A program made the position numbers and the translations under genes. The notes under the pieces are model-generated. The model saw nothing but the letters and a program-made list of their open reading frames with translations. It was not told the origin of the DNA and did not search any database. Shown here in pieces: positions 33,144 through 45,257 of a DNA stretch of 64,000 nt (positions within the stretch are counted from its first letter, which is position 1; every line of letters begins with the position of its first letter). Source of the stretch: JACCTU01 sp963737405 (GTDB lineage: Bacteria; Actinomycetota; Thermoleophilia; Gaiellales; Gaiellaceae); the NCBI GenBank assembly GCA_963737405.1, contig CAVTSL010000004.1:1-64000 (forward strand), written 5' to 3'.

Positions 33144-33451
33144 CCGCGAGAGGCGAAGTAGTTGACGAGCACGAGCGCGAGCGCAGACGAGCGCCACGCC
33201 CGGCACGCCCGACGGTGCCGCCCGCGATCGCGATCATCGGGATCGCGGTGATGAGCGAGACGATCACGATCGCCGTGTTCTGATCCGAGGGCCGCGAGCG
33301 GGCCGGCTTCCGCTCCTTCAGGCGCTCCTCGATCCGCTGCGCGAAGCGCTCGACCGCGGCGTCGTCGTAGCCCGGGCCCGAGCTCCCGCTGCGCCTCCAG
33401 GGCCGCTCTGGCCTCATCGCGCGGGACGAGCGGCTCGCTCACGAGGGCCAT
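33140..33451 (-). pseudogene. Small membrane-anchored protein, apparently frameshifted
   Basis: ATG 33451 starts ALVSEPLVPRDEARAALEAQ. The continuation AAVERFAQRIEERLKERKPA and membrane segment AIVIVSLITAIPMIAIAGG are in the next frame after a shift near 33378 (GGGCCCGGG). The last residues ALALVLVNYFASRG are again in the first frame after changes near 33200-33215. Together they give a plausible protein of about 100 residues: charged coiled N-terminus, two membrane segments. Such proteins are common, uncharacterised actinobacterial products. Two or three indels in 300 bp at GC runs suggest sequence error as much as decay. Confidence 0.6.
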
Positions 33452-33466
33452 GATACGCCAGCCTCC

Positions 33467-33493
33467 AAATCTGCTATAACAGGACTCAGATTT
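33467..33493 (+). promoter_or_regulatory. dnaK operon promoter with 7-bp inverted repeat around the -10
   Basis: AAATCTG (33467-33473), 13 bases, CAGATTT (33487-33493). TATAAC (33475-33480) lies between the arms and is a good -10; no strong -35 is seen. The repeat is neither CIRCE nor a full HspR HAIR box, though it contains ACTCAG, close to the HAIR half-site ACTCAAG. The operon encodes its own HspR, so autoregulation at this site is plausible. Confidence 0.6.
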
Positions 33494-33516
33494 TCTCAAC
33501 GGAAGGAATGAAACAC

Positions 33517-35430
33517 ATGGCGAAGACCATCGGCATCGACCTCGGCACGACCAACTCGGCAATGGCCGTGCTCGAGGGCGGCGAGCCGACCGTCATCCCG
33601 AACGCCGAGGGCGGCCGCACGACGCCGTCCGTCGTGGCGTTCACGAACGACGGTCAGCGGCTCGTCGGCGCGCCCGCGAAGCGACAGCAGGTCACGAACC
33701 CGCAGAACACGATCTTCTCGATCAAGCGCTTCATGGGCCGCAAGCACGACGAGGTCACCGAGGAGATGACCATCGTCCCCTACGAAGTCGTCCAGGGCCC
33801 GAACGGCGACGTCCGGGTGAAGGCCGGCGGCAAGGACTACGCGCCGCCGGAGATCAGCGCGATGATCCTGCAGAAGCTGAAGGCCGACGCCGAGGCGTAC
33901 CTCGGCGAGACGGTCACCGATGCGGTGGTCACCGTCCCGGCCTACTTCAACAACGCGCAGCGCGAGGCGACGAAGGACGCCGGCAAGATCGCCGGCCTCA
34001 ACGTGCTCCGCATCATCAACGAGCCGACCGCGGCGGCGCTCGCGTACGGGCTCGACAAGGAAGGCGCCGACCAGACGATCCTCGTCTTCGACCTCGGCGG
34101 CGGCACGTTCGACGTGTCGGTGCTCGAGCTCGGCGAGGGCGTCTTCGAGGTGAAGGCCACGAACGGCGACAACCACCTCGGCGGCGACAACTTCGACAAG
34201 GCGGTCGTCGACTGGATGGTCGCCGAGTTCAAGAAGGACCAGGGCATCGACCTCTCGCAGGACCGCATGGCCCTGCAGCGCCTCTACGAGGCCGCGGAGA
34301 AGGCGAAGATCGAGCTGTCGTCGACGATGACGACGCAGATCAACCTGCCGTTCATCACCGCGACGCAGGAGGGGCCGAAGCACCTCGACCTGCAGCTCAC
34401 CCGCGCGAAGCTCGAGGAGCTCGTCGCCGACCTGCTCGAGCGCACCGTCGCGCCGACGAAGCAGGCGCTCAGCGACGCAGGCCTCAGCGCGAGCGACATC
34501 GAGCACGTCGTGCTCGTCGGCGGGATGACCCGCATGCCCGCCGTGCAGGAGAAGGTCAAGCAGCTCACCGGCAAGGACCCGCACAAGGGCGTCAACCCGG
34601 ACGAGGTCGTCGCCGTGGGCGCGGCCATCCAGGCCGGCGTGCTCAAGGGCGAGGTCAAGGACATCCTGCTCCTCGACGTCACGCCCTTGAGCCTCGGCAT
34701 CGAGACGAAGGGCGGCGTGTTCACCCGGCTGATCGAGCGGAACACGACGATCCCGACGAAGAAGTCCGAGACGTTCACCACGGCCGTCGACAGCCAGCCG
34801 TCGGTCGAGGTGCACGTGCTCCAGGGCGAGTCGGAGATGGTCGCGTTCAACAAGACGCTCGGGAAGTTCCAGCTCGTCGGCATCCCGCCGGCGCCGCGGG
34901 GCATCCCGCAGATCGAGGTCGCGTTCGACATCGACGCGAACGGGATCATCAACGTGCACGCGAAGGACCTCGGCACGGGGAACGAGCAGCAGATCCGGAT
35001 CGAGGGCGGCTCGGGCCTCAAGGAGGACGAGGTCCAGCAGATGATCAAGGACGCCGAGGGCCACGCCGAGGAGGCGCACCGGATGCGCGAGCTCGCCGAC
35101 ACGCGGAACGGTGCGGAGCAGCTCGCGTACCAGACCGAGCGCACCCTCAAGGAGCACCGCGACAAGGTCGACGAGTCACTCGCGTCCACGATCGAGGGCC
35201 GGATCATGGAGCTGAAGGGCGTCCTCGACTCGAGCGACGTCAACGAGATCCGCACGAAGACGACCGCGCTCGAGGAGGAGTCGCGGAAGCTCGCCGAGGC
35301 GATGTACGCGCAGGCGACCGCGCAGCAGGCGCAGTCCGGCGGCGGCAACGGCTCGTCCACCACCGACGACGAGGTCGTCGAGGAGGGCGAGTACGAGGTC
35401 ATCGACGAGGAGGAGGCGAAGACCTCCTAG
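33517..35430 (+). CDS. dnaK: Chaperone DnaK (Hsp70)
   Basis: 637 residues. The ATPase domain has the phosphate-1 motif IGIDLGTTNS at the start, LVFDLGGGTFDVSVLEL and VVLVGGMTRMPAVQ; the substrate-binding domain begins at DVTPLSLGIETKGG. The chain ends with an acidic, Gly/Ser-containing tail (VVEEGEYEVIDEEEAKTS). ATG 33517 is chosen over ATG 33508 because GGAAGGA (33501-33507) is correctly spaced only for the former. It is first in the operon dnaK-grpE-dnaJ-SDR-hspR-clpB. Confidence 0.98.
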   Translation: MAKTIGIDLGTTNSAMAVLEGGEPTVIPNAEGGRTTPSVVAFTNDGQRLVGAPAKRQQVTNPQNTIFSIKRFMGRKHDEVTEEMTIVPYEVVQGPNGDVRVKAGGKDYAPPEISAMILQKLKADAEAYLGETVTDAVVTVPAYFNNAQREATKDAGKIAGLNVLRIINEPTAAALAYGLDKEGADQTILVFDLGGGTFDVSVLELGEGVFEVKATNGDNHLGGDNFDKAVVDWMVAEFKKDQGIDLSQDRMALQRLYEAAEKAKIELSSTMTTQINLPFITATQEGPKHLDLQLTRAKLEELVADLLERTVAPTKQALSDAGLSASDIEHVVLVGGMTRMPAVQEKVKQLTGKDPHKGVNPDEVVAVGAAIQAGVLKGEVKDILLLDVTPLSLGIETKGGVFTRLIERNTTIPTKKSETFTTAVDSQPSVEVHVLQGESEMVAFNKTLGKFQLVGIPPAPRGIPQIEVAFDIDANGIINVHAKDLGTGNEQQIRIEGGSGLKEDEVQQMIKDAEGHAEEAHRMRELADTRNGAEQLAYQTERTLKEHRDKVDESLASTIEGRIMELKGVLDSSDVNEIRTKTTALEEESRKLAEAMYAQATAQQAQSGGGNGSSTTDDEVVEEGEYEVIDEEEAKTS

Positions 35431-35921
35431 TGCACGAGGACGTCGAGAACGCTCAGGAAGAAGAGGAGATCGTCGAGGAGGGCGACGCGCTCGCCGCGGT
35501 CACGCGTGAGCGCGACGACTACCTCGACGACCTCCAGCGCCTGAAGGCGGAGTTCGACAACTACCGCAAGCGGGCCGCGCGCGACCAGCAGTCGCTCGTC
35601 GCGCGCGCCCACGAGCGGCTCGTGAAGGAGCTCCTGCCCGTGCTCGACGACCTCGGGCGCGCGCTCGAGGCCGCCGAGCAGCACGAGGAGGCCAAGCTCG
35701 AGGACGGCGTCCGCCTCGTGCACCGCCAGCTCTCCGACGTGCTCACGAAGGAAGGGCTGACGGAGATCGAGACCGACGGTGCGTTCGACCCGCACGTCCA
35801 CGAGGCGCTGCTCGCGCAGCCGTCGGACGCGGAGCCCGGCACCGTGATCGAGGTGCTGCAGAAGGGCTACCGCCTCGGCGACCACGTGCTCCGCCCGGCG
35901 CGGGTGATCATCGCCCAATGA
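35430..35921 (+). CDS. grpE: Nucleotide exchange factor GrpE
   Basis: 163 residues from GTG sharing one base with the dnaK stop. An acidic N-terminus is followed by the long helix (DDYLDDLQRLKAEFDNYRKR) that clasps DnaK, and the beta domain ends TVIEVLQKGYRLGDHVLRPA, the GrpE signature. It exchanges ADP for ATP on DnaK. Overlap with dnaJ is ATGA. No frameshift or missing segment. Confidence 0.97.
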   Translation: MHEDVENAQEEEEIVEEGDALAAVTRERDDYLDDLQRLKAEFDNYRKRAARDQQSLVARAHERLVKELLPVLDDLGRALEAAEQHEEAKLEDGVRLVHRQLSDVLTKEGLTEIETDGAFDPHVHEALLAQPSDAEPGTVIEVLQKGYRLGDHVLRPARVIIAQ

Positions 35922-36976
35922 CGACGCTGTACGAGACGCTCGGCGTCGCGAAGAACGCGTCGCAGGACGAGATCAAGAAGGCGTACCGGAAGCTCGCGCG
36001 CGAGAACCACCCGGACCGCAACCCGGGCGACGCTTCGGCCGAAGCTCGCTTCAAGGAGGTCCAGGGCGCGTACGACGTCCTCAAGGATCCGGAGAAGCGC
36101 AAGCAGTACGACCAGTTCGGCGCGAACGGCGATCGGCCGGGACAGGGCGGCGGCTTCAACTTCGACTTCGGCGACCTCGGGGATCTCGGCGACCTGTTCG
36201 GCGGGCTCTTCGGAGGCGGCGGACGCGGGCGGGCGCAGCAGCAGCAGCGCCAGCGCGGCCAGCGCGGCAACGACGTCGAGGCGCACGTCACCGTGTCGTT
36301 CGACGACTCGCTCAGGGGCGCGCAGGTCCAGGTGCCCGTCGAGCTCGAGACGGCGTGCTCGGAGTGCCACGGGTCGGGCGCGAAGCCCGGCACGTCGCCG
36401 CGCATCTGCCCCGAGTGCAACGGCCGCGGCGTCGTGTCCGAGTCGCAGGGGCTCTTCGCGCTCTCGCAGCCGTGCCCGCGCTGCCGCGGCAACGGGACCG
36501 TGATCGAGGACCCCTGCCCGAAGTGCAACGGCTCAGGCCGCGAGCGGCGGACGAAGCGCTACACCGTGAAGATCCCCGCCGGCGTGAAGGACGGCACGCG
36601 CATCCGCCTCAAGGGCAAGGGCGAGGCCGGCTACGGCGGCGCCTCGGCCGGCGACCTCTACGTCGTGACGCACGTCGACCCGTCGCCGATCTACGAGCGG
36701 CGCGGCAACGACCTGCTCGTGACCGTGCCGCTGTCGTTCCCCGACGCCGCGCTCGGCGCGACGGTCGAGGTGCCGACGCCCGAAGGCGCGGTCTCGCTCA
36801 AGGTTCCGGCGGGCTCGGAGGACGGGAAGCTCCTCCGCATCCGCGGCCGTGGCGCGCCGAAGCTCTCCGGCGGCGGCAAGGGCGACGTGCTCGCGCGGCT
36901 GAAGCTCGAGGTTCCGAAGCGCCTGAACAAGCAGCAGCGCGAGCTGCTCGAAGAGCTGCGGAAGGTGGGCCCGTGA
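35918..36976 (+). CDS. dnaJ: Co-chaperone DnaJ
   Basis: 352 residues. The J domain carries HPD in YRKLARENHPDRNPGD. A Gly/Phe region (GGGFNFDFGDLGD) follows, then four CxxCxGxG-type zinc motifs beginning CSECHGSG, CPECNGRG, CPRCRGNG and CPKCNGSG, and the C-terminal substrate domains. This is a full type I DnaJ that stimulates the DnaK ATPase and binds unfolded clients. The stop overlaps the GTG of the following SDR gene. Confidence 0.97.
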   Translation: MTTLYETLGVAKNASQDEIKKAYRKLARENHPDRNPGDASAEARFKEVQGAYDVLKDPEKRKQYDQFGANGDRPGQGGGFNFDFGDLGDLGDLFGGLFGGGGRGRAQQQQRQRGQRGNDVEAHVTVSFDDSLRGAQVQVPVELETACSECHGSGAKPGTSPRICPECNGRGVVSESQGLFALSQPCPRCRGNGTVIEDPCPKCNGSGRERRTKRYTVKIPAGVKDGTRIRLKGKGEAGYGGASAGDLYVVTHVDPSPIYERRGNDLLVTVPLSFPDAALGATVEVPTPEGAVSLKVPAGSEDGKLLRIRGRGAPKLSGGGKGDVLARLKLEVPKRLNKQQRELLEELRKVGP

Positions 36977-37812
36977 GCCTCGACGGCAAGGTCGCCGTCG
37001 TGACGGGTGGGAGCCGCGGGGTCGGGAAAGGCATCGCACTCGGGCTCGCGTCCGAGGGTGCGACCGTCTATGTCACCGGCCGCTCCGTCGCCGAGCCCAC
37101 GGGCTCGCTGCCGGGAACGGTCGAGGAGACGGCCCGACAGGCCACCGAGCGAGGCGGCGTCGGAGTCGGCGTCGGGTGCGACCATCGCGACGACGAACAG
37201 GTCCGCGCGCTGTTCGAGCGAGTCGAGCGCGAGCAAGGTCGTCTCGATGTGCTCGTCAACAACATCTGGGGTGGCTACGAGCTCCTCCACGACGGCGAGT
37301 ACGAGGTCTTCACGAAGCCGTTCTGGGAGCAGCCGATCTCACTCTGGGACAGCATGTTCGCCGCCGGCGTACGCGCGCACTACGTCGCGAGCACGCTTGC
37401 GGCGCCGATGTTGATCCGGAGCCGCCCGAGTCTGATCGCGCACGTCTCGTCGTTCGCCGGCGTCGGGTCCGAGGAGAATGTCGCGCTCGGTGTCGCGAAG
37501 GGCGCAACCGATCGGCTGGCACGAGCCATGGCGCCACGGCTCCGTGAGCACGGGGTGGCGGTCGTCGCGCTGTACCCCGGCCTTGTACGCACCGAGGGGA
37601 TCCTGAAGTGGGAGGAGTTTCTCGACCTGGGGAACTCCGAGTCGCCCGAGTTCGTCGGTCGCGCCGTCGCGGCGCTTGCAGCCGATCCCGATGTCCTCGA
37701 ACGCTCCGGCGACGTCCTCGTCGTCGCGGAGCTGGCGCGCGCGTACGGCTTCACAGACGTCGACGGCGCGCTTCCTGATTCGCTCCGGGCGCAGTTCGAA
37801 GGGGTTCGCTGA
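36973..37812 (+). CDS. Short-chain dehydrogenase/reductase-like protein lacking the catalytic Tyr
   Basis: 279 residues from GTG overlapping dnaJ. The NAD(P) motif VVTGGSRGVGKGIALGLASE and VNNIWGG identify the SDR fold, closest in style to the DHRS1-like group. The active site normally reads Y-x-x-x-K. Here the segment is VALGVAKGATDRLARAM, so the tyrosine position is leucine while the lysine remains; the preceding Ser (HVSSFAG) is present. Oxidoreductase activity is therefore doubtful. Codon use is looser than in dnaJ and hspR, hinting at later insertion into the heat-shock operon. Confidence 0.88.
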   Translation: MSLDGKVAVVTGGSRGVGKGIALGLASEGATVYVTGRSVAEPTGSLPGTVEETARQATERGGVGVGVGCDHRDDEQVRALFERVEREQGRLDVLVNNIWGGYELLHDGEYEVFTKPFWEQPISLWDSMFAAGVRAHYVASTLAAPMLIRSRPSLIAHVSSFAGVGSEENVALGVAKGATDRLARAMAPRLREHGVAVVALYPGLVRTEGILKWEEFLDLGNSESPEFVGRAVAALAADPDVLERSGDVLVVAELARAYGFTDVDGALPDSLRAQFEGVR

Positions 37813-38174
37813 TGGACGACCGGCCGCGCTACATGATCAGCGTCGCCGCCGAGCTCGTCGGCATGCACCCGCAGACGCTTCGCATCTACGAGCAGAAGGG
37901 TCTCGTGCGTCCGAAGCGGACTGCCGGGAACACGCGGCTCTACTCGGACGCGGACGTCGAGCGGCTGCAGCTCGTCCAGAAGCTGACGACCGACCTCGGG
38001 CTCAACCTCGCGGGCGTCGAGCTCGTGCTCCGCCTCGAGGACGAGCTGAAGAAAGCGCACGCTCGGATCGAGCGGCTGCAGCTGCAGCTGCACGACGAGG
38101 TGCAGAACGTGCACAGGCAGTACCGGCGCGACCTCGTGCTCTACCGCGAGGGCGGCGTGCCGGAGAGGAGGTAA
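37812..38174 (+). CDS. hspR: Heat-shock repressor HspR (MerR family)
   Basis: 120 residues; ATG overlaps the SDR stop (TGATG). The MerR-type helix-turn-helix is YMISVAAELVGMHPQTLRIY and EQKGLVRPKRTAGNTRLYSD, then a coiled helix (ELKKAHARIERLQLQLHDEV). HspR represses dnaK and clpB operons in actinobacteria and uses DnaK as co-repressor. Placement inside the dnaK operon fits that feedback. Candidate target: the inverted repeat before dnaK. Confidence 0.95.
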   Translation: MDDRPRYMISVAAELVGMHPQTLRIYEQKGLVRPKRTAGNTRLYSDADVERLQLVQKLTTDLGLNLAGVELVLRLEDELKKAHARIERLQLQLHDEVQNVHRQYRRDLVLYREGGVPERR

Positions 38175-38182
38175 GCCAGACC

Positions 38183-40651
<2,469 letters not shown>

Positions 40652-40655
<4 letters not shown>

Positions 40656-42236
40656 TCGCCCGCCGCCACCGTCCAGCTGAACCGCGTCAGCGTGTGCGGC
40701 GCGCCCATGCCCGTGGCACGCGCGCCGCGACGGACGAACAGGTCGGCGCGGGCGCCGCAGCGGCCACGGCCGCGCGCACGGGGCCGATCCCCTCGCTCCG
40801 CCAGCGCTCCGAGAGCCCGACGACGAGCAGCCGCGCGTCGTGGGCGGCCTCCACGACACCCTGATCGCCGGCCGGGACGAGCATCGGCTCGGTCACGATC
40901 CCGACGAGCTGCTGCACGAGAAGCGACGCGCGCGCGAGGAGCCGGCTGGCGTCGCGCCGAGCGCCCGACGGGGTCGGCCTCTGTGCCGAGCAGTCGCAGC
41001 GTCGTGTCGAGCGCGTCTGCGAGCCAGGCCGCGAGCTCGATGGCCGACCAGTCGTGCGTGACGCCGCCGAACGGCGTGACGACCGGTCCCGAGCGAGCGC
41101 GTCTCTCCGCCGACGAGGATCGCGACGTCGCACGACGCGCCGGAGAGGATGACGCCGAGCTCGTCGTCGAGCGCACCCGTCTGTGAGTCCGGTGCTGCGT
41201 CGACGAGCACGAGGTCGGCGTCGTGCTCGGTCGCGAGGCGAGCCGCGTCTCCGCCGGGCTCGAGCGACGTGTACGCCGCGACCCGGCAGGCGAGCCCGCG
41301 TTCGACGATCGCCGCACGCCGTTCCGCGAGCAGCGCCGTCGCGCGTGCGAGGTCGTCGCCGCTCCCGAGCAGCCGCGCGACGATGAGCTCGCGCTCGGGC
41401 CGGCGCGCGAGCGGCTCGGCGACCGCGAGCAGGGCGTCGAGGCTCGCCTCCTTCCGGACGACGACGACGATCGCGCGGTGGCGCACCGGGGACGTCGGGA
41501 GCGACGGCGAGCGACGAGTCGTGCCGCAGGATCGCGCGCTCGAGCTCCTGCAGCTCGGGGCTCGGCTCGATCCCGAGCTCGTCGACGAGCATCGTCCGCG
41601 CGTCGCGATACGCCTCGAGCGCCTCCGCCTGACGGCCGGACGCGTAGAGCGCCCGCATCAGCGCCGCGCGCGGCCGCTCGCGCAGCGGGTGCTCGCGGAC
41701 GAGGGCTTCGAGCTCGGCGACGAGCTGCGCGTGACGTCCGAGCGCGAGGTCGGCGTCGATCCGCAGCTCGAGCGCGCGCACGCGGAGCTCCTCGAGCCGG
41801 ACGATCTCCGTCTGGGCCCAGTCCGTGTACGCAAGCTCGGCGAGCGGCGTTCCGCGCCAGAGCTCGAGTGCGTCGCGAAGGAGTTGCGCCGCGGTCTCGG
41901 TCGATGCTCTCTGCGCCTCGTCCACCAGCCGCTCGAACGTGAAGAGATCGAGCTCGTTCGGCGCGACGCGGACAGGTAGCCCGGCCCCTGCGTGACGACC
42001 GCGTCGCTCGCGCCCGATCGTCTTGCGGAGCTGCGACACGTGGTACTGCAGGGCGTTCGTCGCCTCCCTCGGCGGCTCGTCGCCCCAGAGCGCGTCCATG
42101 AGGACGTCGGCTGGAACGACGTCGTTCGCGCGGAGCAAGCAGGGCCGCGAGCAGCGCGCGCTGGTGCTGGCCGCGCGAGAGCGACCTGACGCCCGTCGGC
42201 GACGACCTCGAGCGGGCCCAGGATCCGGAACTCCAC
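40652..42236 (-). pseudogene. SARP/AfsR-type regulator (winged helix + BTAD) with USP-like C-terminus, many frameshifts
   Basis: GTG 42236 starts EFRILGPLEVVADGRQVAL, the OmpR-type winged helix of SARPs. RALLAALLLRANDVVPADV, HVSQLRKTIG and DAVVTQGPGYL follow in shifting frames. The BTAD helices (FERLVDEAQRASTETAAQLL to MLVDELGIEPSPELQELERA) are in one long frame. Residues after about 250 resemble two universal-stress-protein domains (RAIVVVVRKEASLDALLAV; GPVVTPFGGVTHDWSAIEL). About eight indels are needed over 1.6 kb; those I checked are single bases. It may be poor sequence or true decay. It is divergent from the kinase with SARP-type heptamers between. Confidence 0.72.
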
Positions 42237-42258
42237 GCGCTGCGGGCGACGCTACCAC

Positions 42259-42287
42259 GGCTCAGCACCGGCTCAGCGGCCGCTCAG
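42259..42287. promoter_or_regulatory. Three heptamer direct repeats, 11-bp period (probable SARP operator), SARP-kinase intergenic
   Basis: GGCTCAG at 42259 and 42270, CGCTCAG at 42281, each separated by four bases. On the other strand they read CTGAGC(C/G), close to the TCGAGC(G/C) heptamers bound by ActII-ORF4/DnrI-type SARPs. On the minus strand TAGCGT (42249-42254) follows four bases after the last heptamer and could be the -10 of the SARP gene. Confidence 0.75.
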
Positions 42288-42354
42288 TCGCTCCGCGCGG
42301 ACACTCGTAATCCGCCTCCGCGAGCCCTATCCTCGCCGCACGAACGACTCACCA

Positions 42355-44218
42355 GTGAACCCGGCGAACACGATCCCAATCCGCAACGACTTCCTCGGCT
42401 ACCGCCCCGAGGAGCTGATCGGTCAGGGCGGCATGGGCGTCGTCTACCGTGCGCGCGACCTCCGTTTGAAGCGGATCGTGGCGCTGAAGGTGATGGCGCC
42501 CGAGCTCGCCGCCGACGAACGCTTCCGCGAGCGGTTCGCGCGGGAGGCCGAGCTCGCGATGTCGCTCGAGCATCCAAACGTCGTGCCGATTCACGACGCC
42601 GGGGAGCTCGACGGCCGGCTGTACCTGGTGATGCGGTTCGTCGAGGGCACGGACCTGCGTGCGCTCCTCCGCGACGAAGGCGCTCTCGAGCCCAGTCGAG
42701 CGCTCGCGATCGTGGCGCAGGTGGCGCATGCGCTCGACGCGGCGCACGCGAAAGGCCTCGTGCACCGCGACGTCAAGCCCTCGAACGTGCTCCTCGACAG
42801 CGACGAGCACGTGTACCTCGCCGACTTCGGGCTGACCCGGTCCTTCGGGAGCACCTCTTCGACGGACGGTCCGTCCGTCGGGACGCCCGCGTATCTCGCG
42901 CCGGAGCAGATCGAGGGGCAGGAGATCGACGGGCGCGCGGACGTCTATTCGCTCGGCTGTCTGCTCTACGAGTGTCTGACAGGCGCGCCGCCGTTTGCCG
43001 CCTCGTCACGCCTCGCCGTCGCGTGGGCGCACCTCGAGGAGGAGCCGCCGTCCGTGACGGAGCGACGGGGCGAGCTCGCCCCCGCGATCGACGCGGTCGT
43101 TCGCACGGCGATGGCGAAGGACCCGGACGCCCGCTACGCGACCTGCGGCGAGCTCCTGACCGCGGCCGAGGCGGCTCTCGGGCTCGAGCGGCGCAGCTCC
43201 AGGCGCCGCCACGCAGTTCTCGCCGCCGCGGTCCTCGCGCTCGCCGCCGCGCTCATCGGCGTGCTCGCCGCGCGCGCGAGCGGCGACGCAGAGCCGCCTG
43301 ACGTCGCGCGCAACACCATCGTTCGCGTCGACCCGAAGACGAACCGCGTCGCCGCCGTCGTCGACGTCGGGAAGTTTCCCGGCGCGACCGCTGCGAGCGG
43401 CGACCGCGTCTGGTCCTACAATTTCTTCGACGGCACCGTGTCAGAGGTGGACGCGGACTCGAACGACGTGCGGCACACGACCAAGGTCGTGGCGACGCCG
43501 TACCTGGCGGCGGGGGTGGGATCGGTCCTCGCGGCGGATGCCGGCGGCGCGTGGATGGCCGGCTACCTCGCGCAGACGGGAGGGTCGACGCTGACTCGGA
43601 TCCGCAGAGGCGGAGAGACACGCCAGTACCGCCTGGGCGCGACCGTCGTCGAGGTCGTGACCGGAGGAGGCGCCGTCTGGGTGCACGGGGGTGCGCCCAG
43701 CGGGAACCAACTCATCCGTGTCGATCCGCGCACGGGGCGCGTGACCCGACGCCTGCCCCTGTCCGAGGCGTTCGTGCGCGCCGGCGGGCTCACCTACGGC
43801 GGCGGGATGCTCTGGCTCGTCGACAAGGACCAGGGAGTGCTCTTCCGGGTCGACCCCGCGACCGGCGACACCCGGTCGGTCGACCTCGGGGGCAACGCCC
43901 TACGGCCGGCGTTCGGCATGGGCTACGTCTGGGTCTGCGCGCTCACGCACGAAGGGCGGCCAGATGATGCGCGTCGACCCGAACACGCTCCACGCGGAGT
44001 TCGCGGGGAAGGGGCTCCCGGAGGAGGGCGGCGAGTACGTGGCCGGGCTCGGATCCCTCTGGAGGCTCGACGTCTCGAGCGGGACGCTGATGCGGTTCAG
44101 CCCGAAGACGCGCGACCTGTCGGGCCTCGTCCAGCTGCTGGACGCGCGCACGCAGGCCGGGTTGTACGTGACGTCGATCGCGGCGGGCGACGGCGCACTC
44201 TGGCTCGCCGTGGCGTAG
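42355..44218 (+). CDS. Membrane Ser/Thr protein kinase with external beta-propeller (AfsK-like), one frameshift
   Basis: About 620 residues. The kinase domain (about 15-275) has LIGQGGMGVVYRA, Lys45 in VALKVM, HRDVKPSNVLL with Asp139, DFGL at 157, and GTPAYLAPEQ. One membrane segment follows (about 285-308), then an external seven-bladed-type propeller with NTIVRVDPKTNRVAAVVDVG and repeated VDPxTG blades. Near 43955 one extra base (GGGCGGCCAG) breaks the frame; the continuation MMRVDPNTLHAEFAGKGL to LAVA stops at 44216-44218. The layout matches AfsK-type kinases that phosphorylate AfsR-type regulators. Confidence 0.88.
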
Positions 44219-44219
44219 C

Positions 44220-44248
44220 GGCTCAGGCGCGGCTCAGTCCCGGCTCAG
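44220..44248. promoter_or_regulatory. Three GGCTCAG repeats, 11-bp period, upstream of the PD40 gene
   Basis: GGCTCAG at 44220, 44231 and 44242 with four-base spacers, beginning two bases after the kinase stop and ending 48 bases before ATG 44297. Same heptamer, period and plus-strand orientation as 42259-42287. Confidence 0.75.
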
Positions 44249-44296
44249 CGCACCGAGTCACCTTCGGCTGGACATGGCAGCCGACAGGGAGTGGCA

Positions 44297-45241
44297 ATGC
44301 ACGTGAAGGCAGCAGCAGCAGTGCTCGCCTCGTTCGCGGCGGCGGCGTGGTTCGCCCTCGCGGCGGACGCGGCGCAGATCTTCTCCGCCTGGGGCTCGGC
44401 GCAGAAGCTCGACGAGGTCGCGGGCAACAGCGCCGAGCTGAACACGCCCGCGATGGACGGATGTCCGATCCAGTCACCCGACGGGCTCAGCCTCTACATC
44501 GCCTCGACGCGGCCCGGCGGGCTCGGCGGCCTCGACCTCTGGGTCGCCCGTCGTCCGAATCGGCAGGCGCCTTGGGGCGCACCCGTCAATCTCGGGGAAC
44601 CCGTCAACTCGGCCGCGGACGACTTCTGTCCGACGCCGATCCGCAAGGGCGGACTGTTCTTCGTCAGCCGGGAGGCGCTCCCCGGCGCCTGCGGGCTCGG
44701 CGACATCTACTTCACCCGCTTCAGCCGCCAGGGCGGATGGAGCGAGCCGCAGCGGCTGGCCTGCGCCCCCGACGGCCCGAACAGCGCGCTCGACGAGCAG
44801 GGCCCGTCGTACGTGGCGAGCAGCAAGAAGAGCGGCTCGCTGTACTTCTCGCGGAGCTCCGCCACCGTGCCCGGGGACATCTTCGTCAGCAGCGGTGTCG
44901 CCGGCGGGGCGTTCGGGCCCGCGGCGGCGGTCACCGAGCTGAACGACCCGGTCGCGAACGACATCCAGCCGAACGTCCGCAAGGACGGGCAAGAGGTCGT
45001 CTTTTCGTCGAATCGCACAGGAACGCTGGGCGGCCAGGACATCTGGGTCGCGACGCGGAAGAACGCGAACCAGCCGTGGTCCGACATCGCGAACCTCGGC
45101 TCGGCCGTGAACACGGCAGCGGGAGAGACGCGCCCCTCGCTCTCGCGGGACGGCCGGCAGCTGCTCTTCGGTCGCGCACCCGGCCCGGAGGGGATGTCCG
45201 ACATCTACGTCGCGACGCGAACGGTCGGGAAGCGGCGCTAG
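44297..45241 (+). CDS. Secreted PD40/WD40-like beta-propeller protein
   Basis: 314 residues from ATG 44297 (AGGGAG upstream). A signal peptide (KAAAAVLASFAAAAWFALAA) precedes propeller blades with PD40 motifs such as PDGLSLYIASTRPGGLGG, RKDGQEVVFSSNRTGTLGGQ and SRDGRQLLFGRAPGPEGMSD. Such domains occur in TolB-like and OmpA-associated proteins; no catalytic residue is evident. The SARP-type repeats before it suggest it is the target gene of the SARP/kinase pair. A hairpin terminator follows. Confidence 0.85.
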   Translation: MHVKAAAAVLASFAAAAWFALAADAAQIFSAWGSAQKLDEVAGNSAELNTPAMDGCPIQSPDGLSLYIASTRPGGLGGLDLWVARRPNRQAPWGAPVNLGEPVNSAADDFCPTPIRKGGLFFVSREALPGACGLGDIYFTRFSRQGGWSEPQRLACAPDGPNSALDEQGPSYVASSKKSGSLYFSRSSATVPGDIFVSSGVAGGAFGPAAAVTELNDPVANDIQPNVRKDGQEVVFSSNRTGTLGGQDIWVATRKNANQPWSDIANLGSAVNTAAGETRPSLSRDGRQLLFGRAPGPEGMSDIYVATRTVGKRR

Positions 45242-45257
45242 CCCTCGGGAGGAGCCA

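Noticed and set aside
33467..33493. CIRCE or full HAIR element before dnaK
   Set aside because: Arm sequences and spacing do not match either consensus; only a short ACTCAG resemblance.
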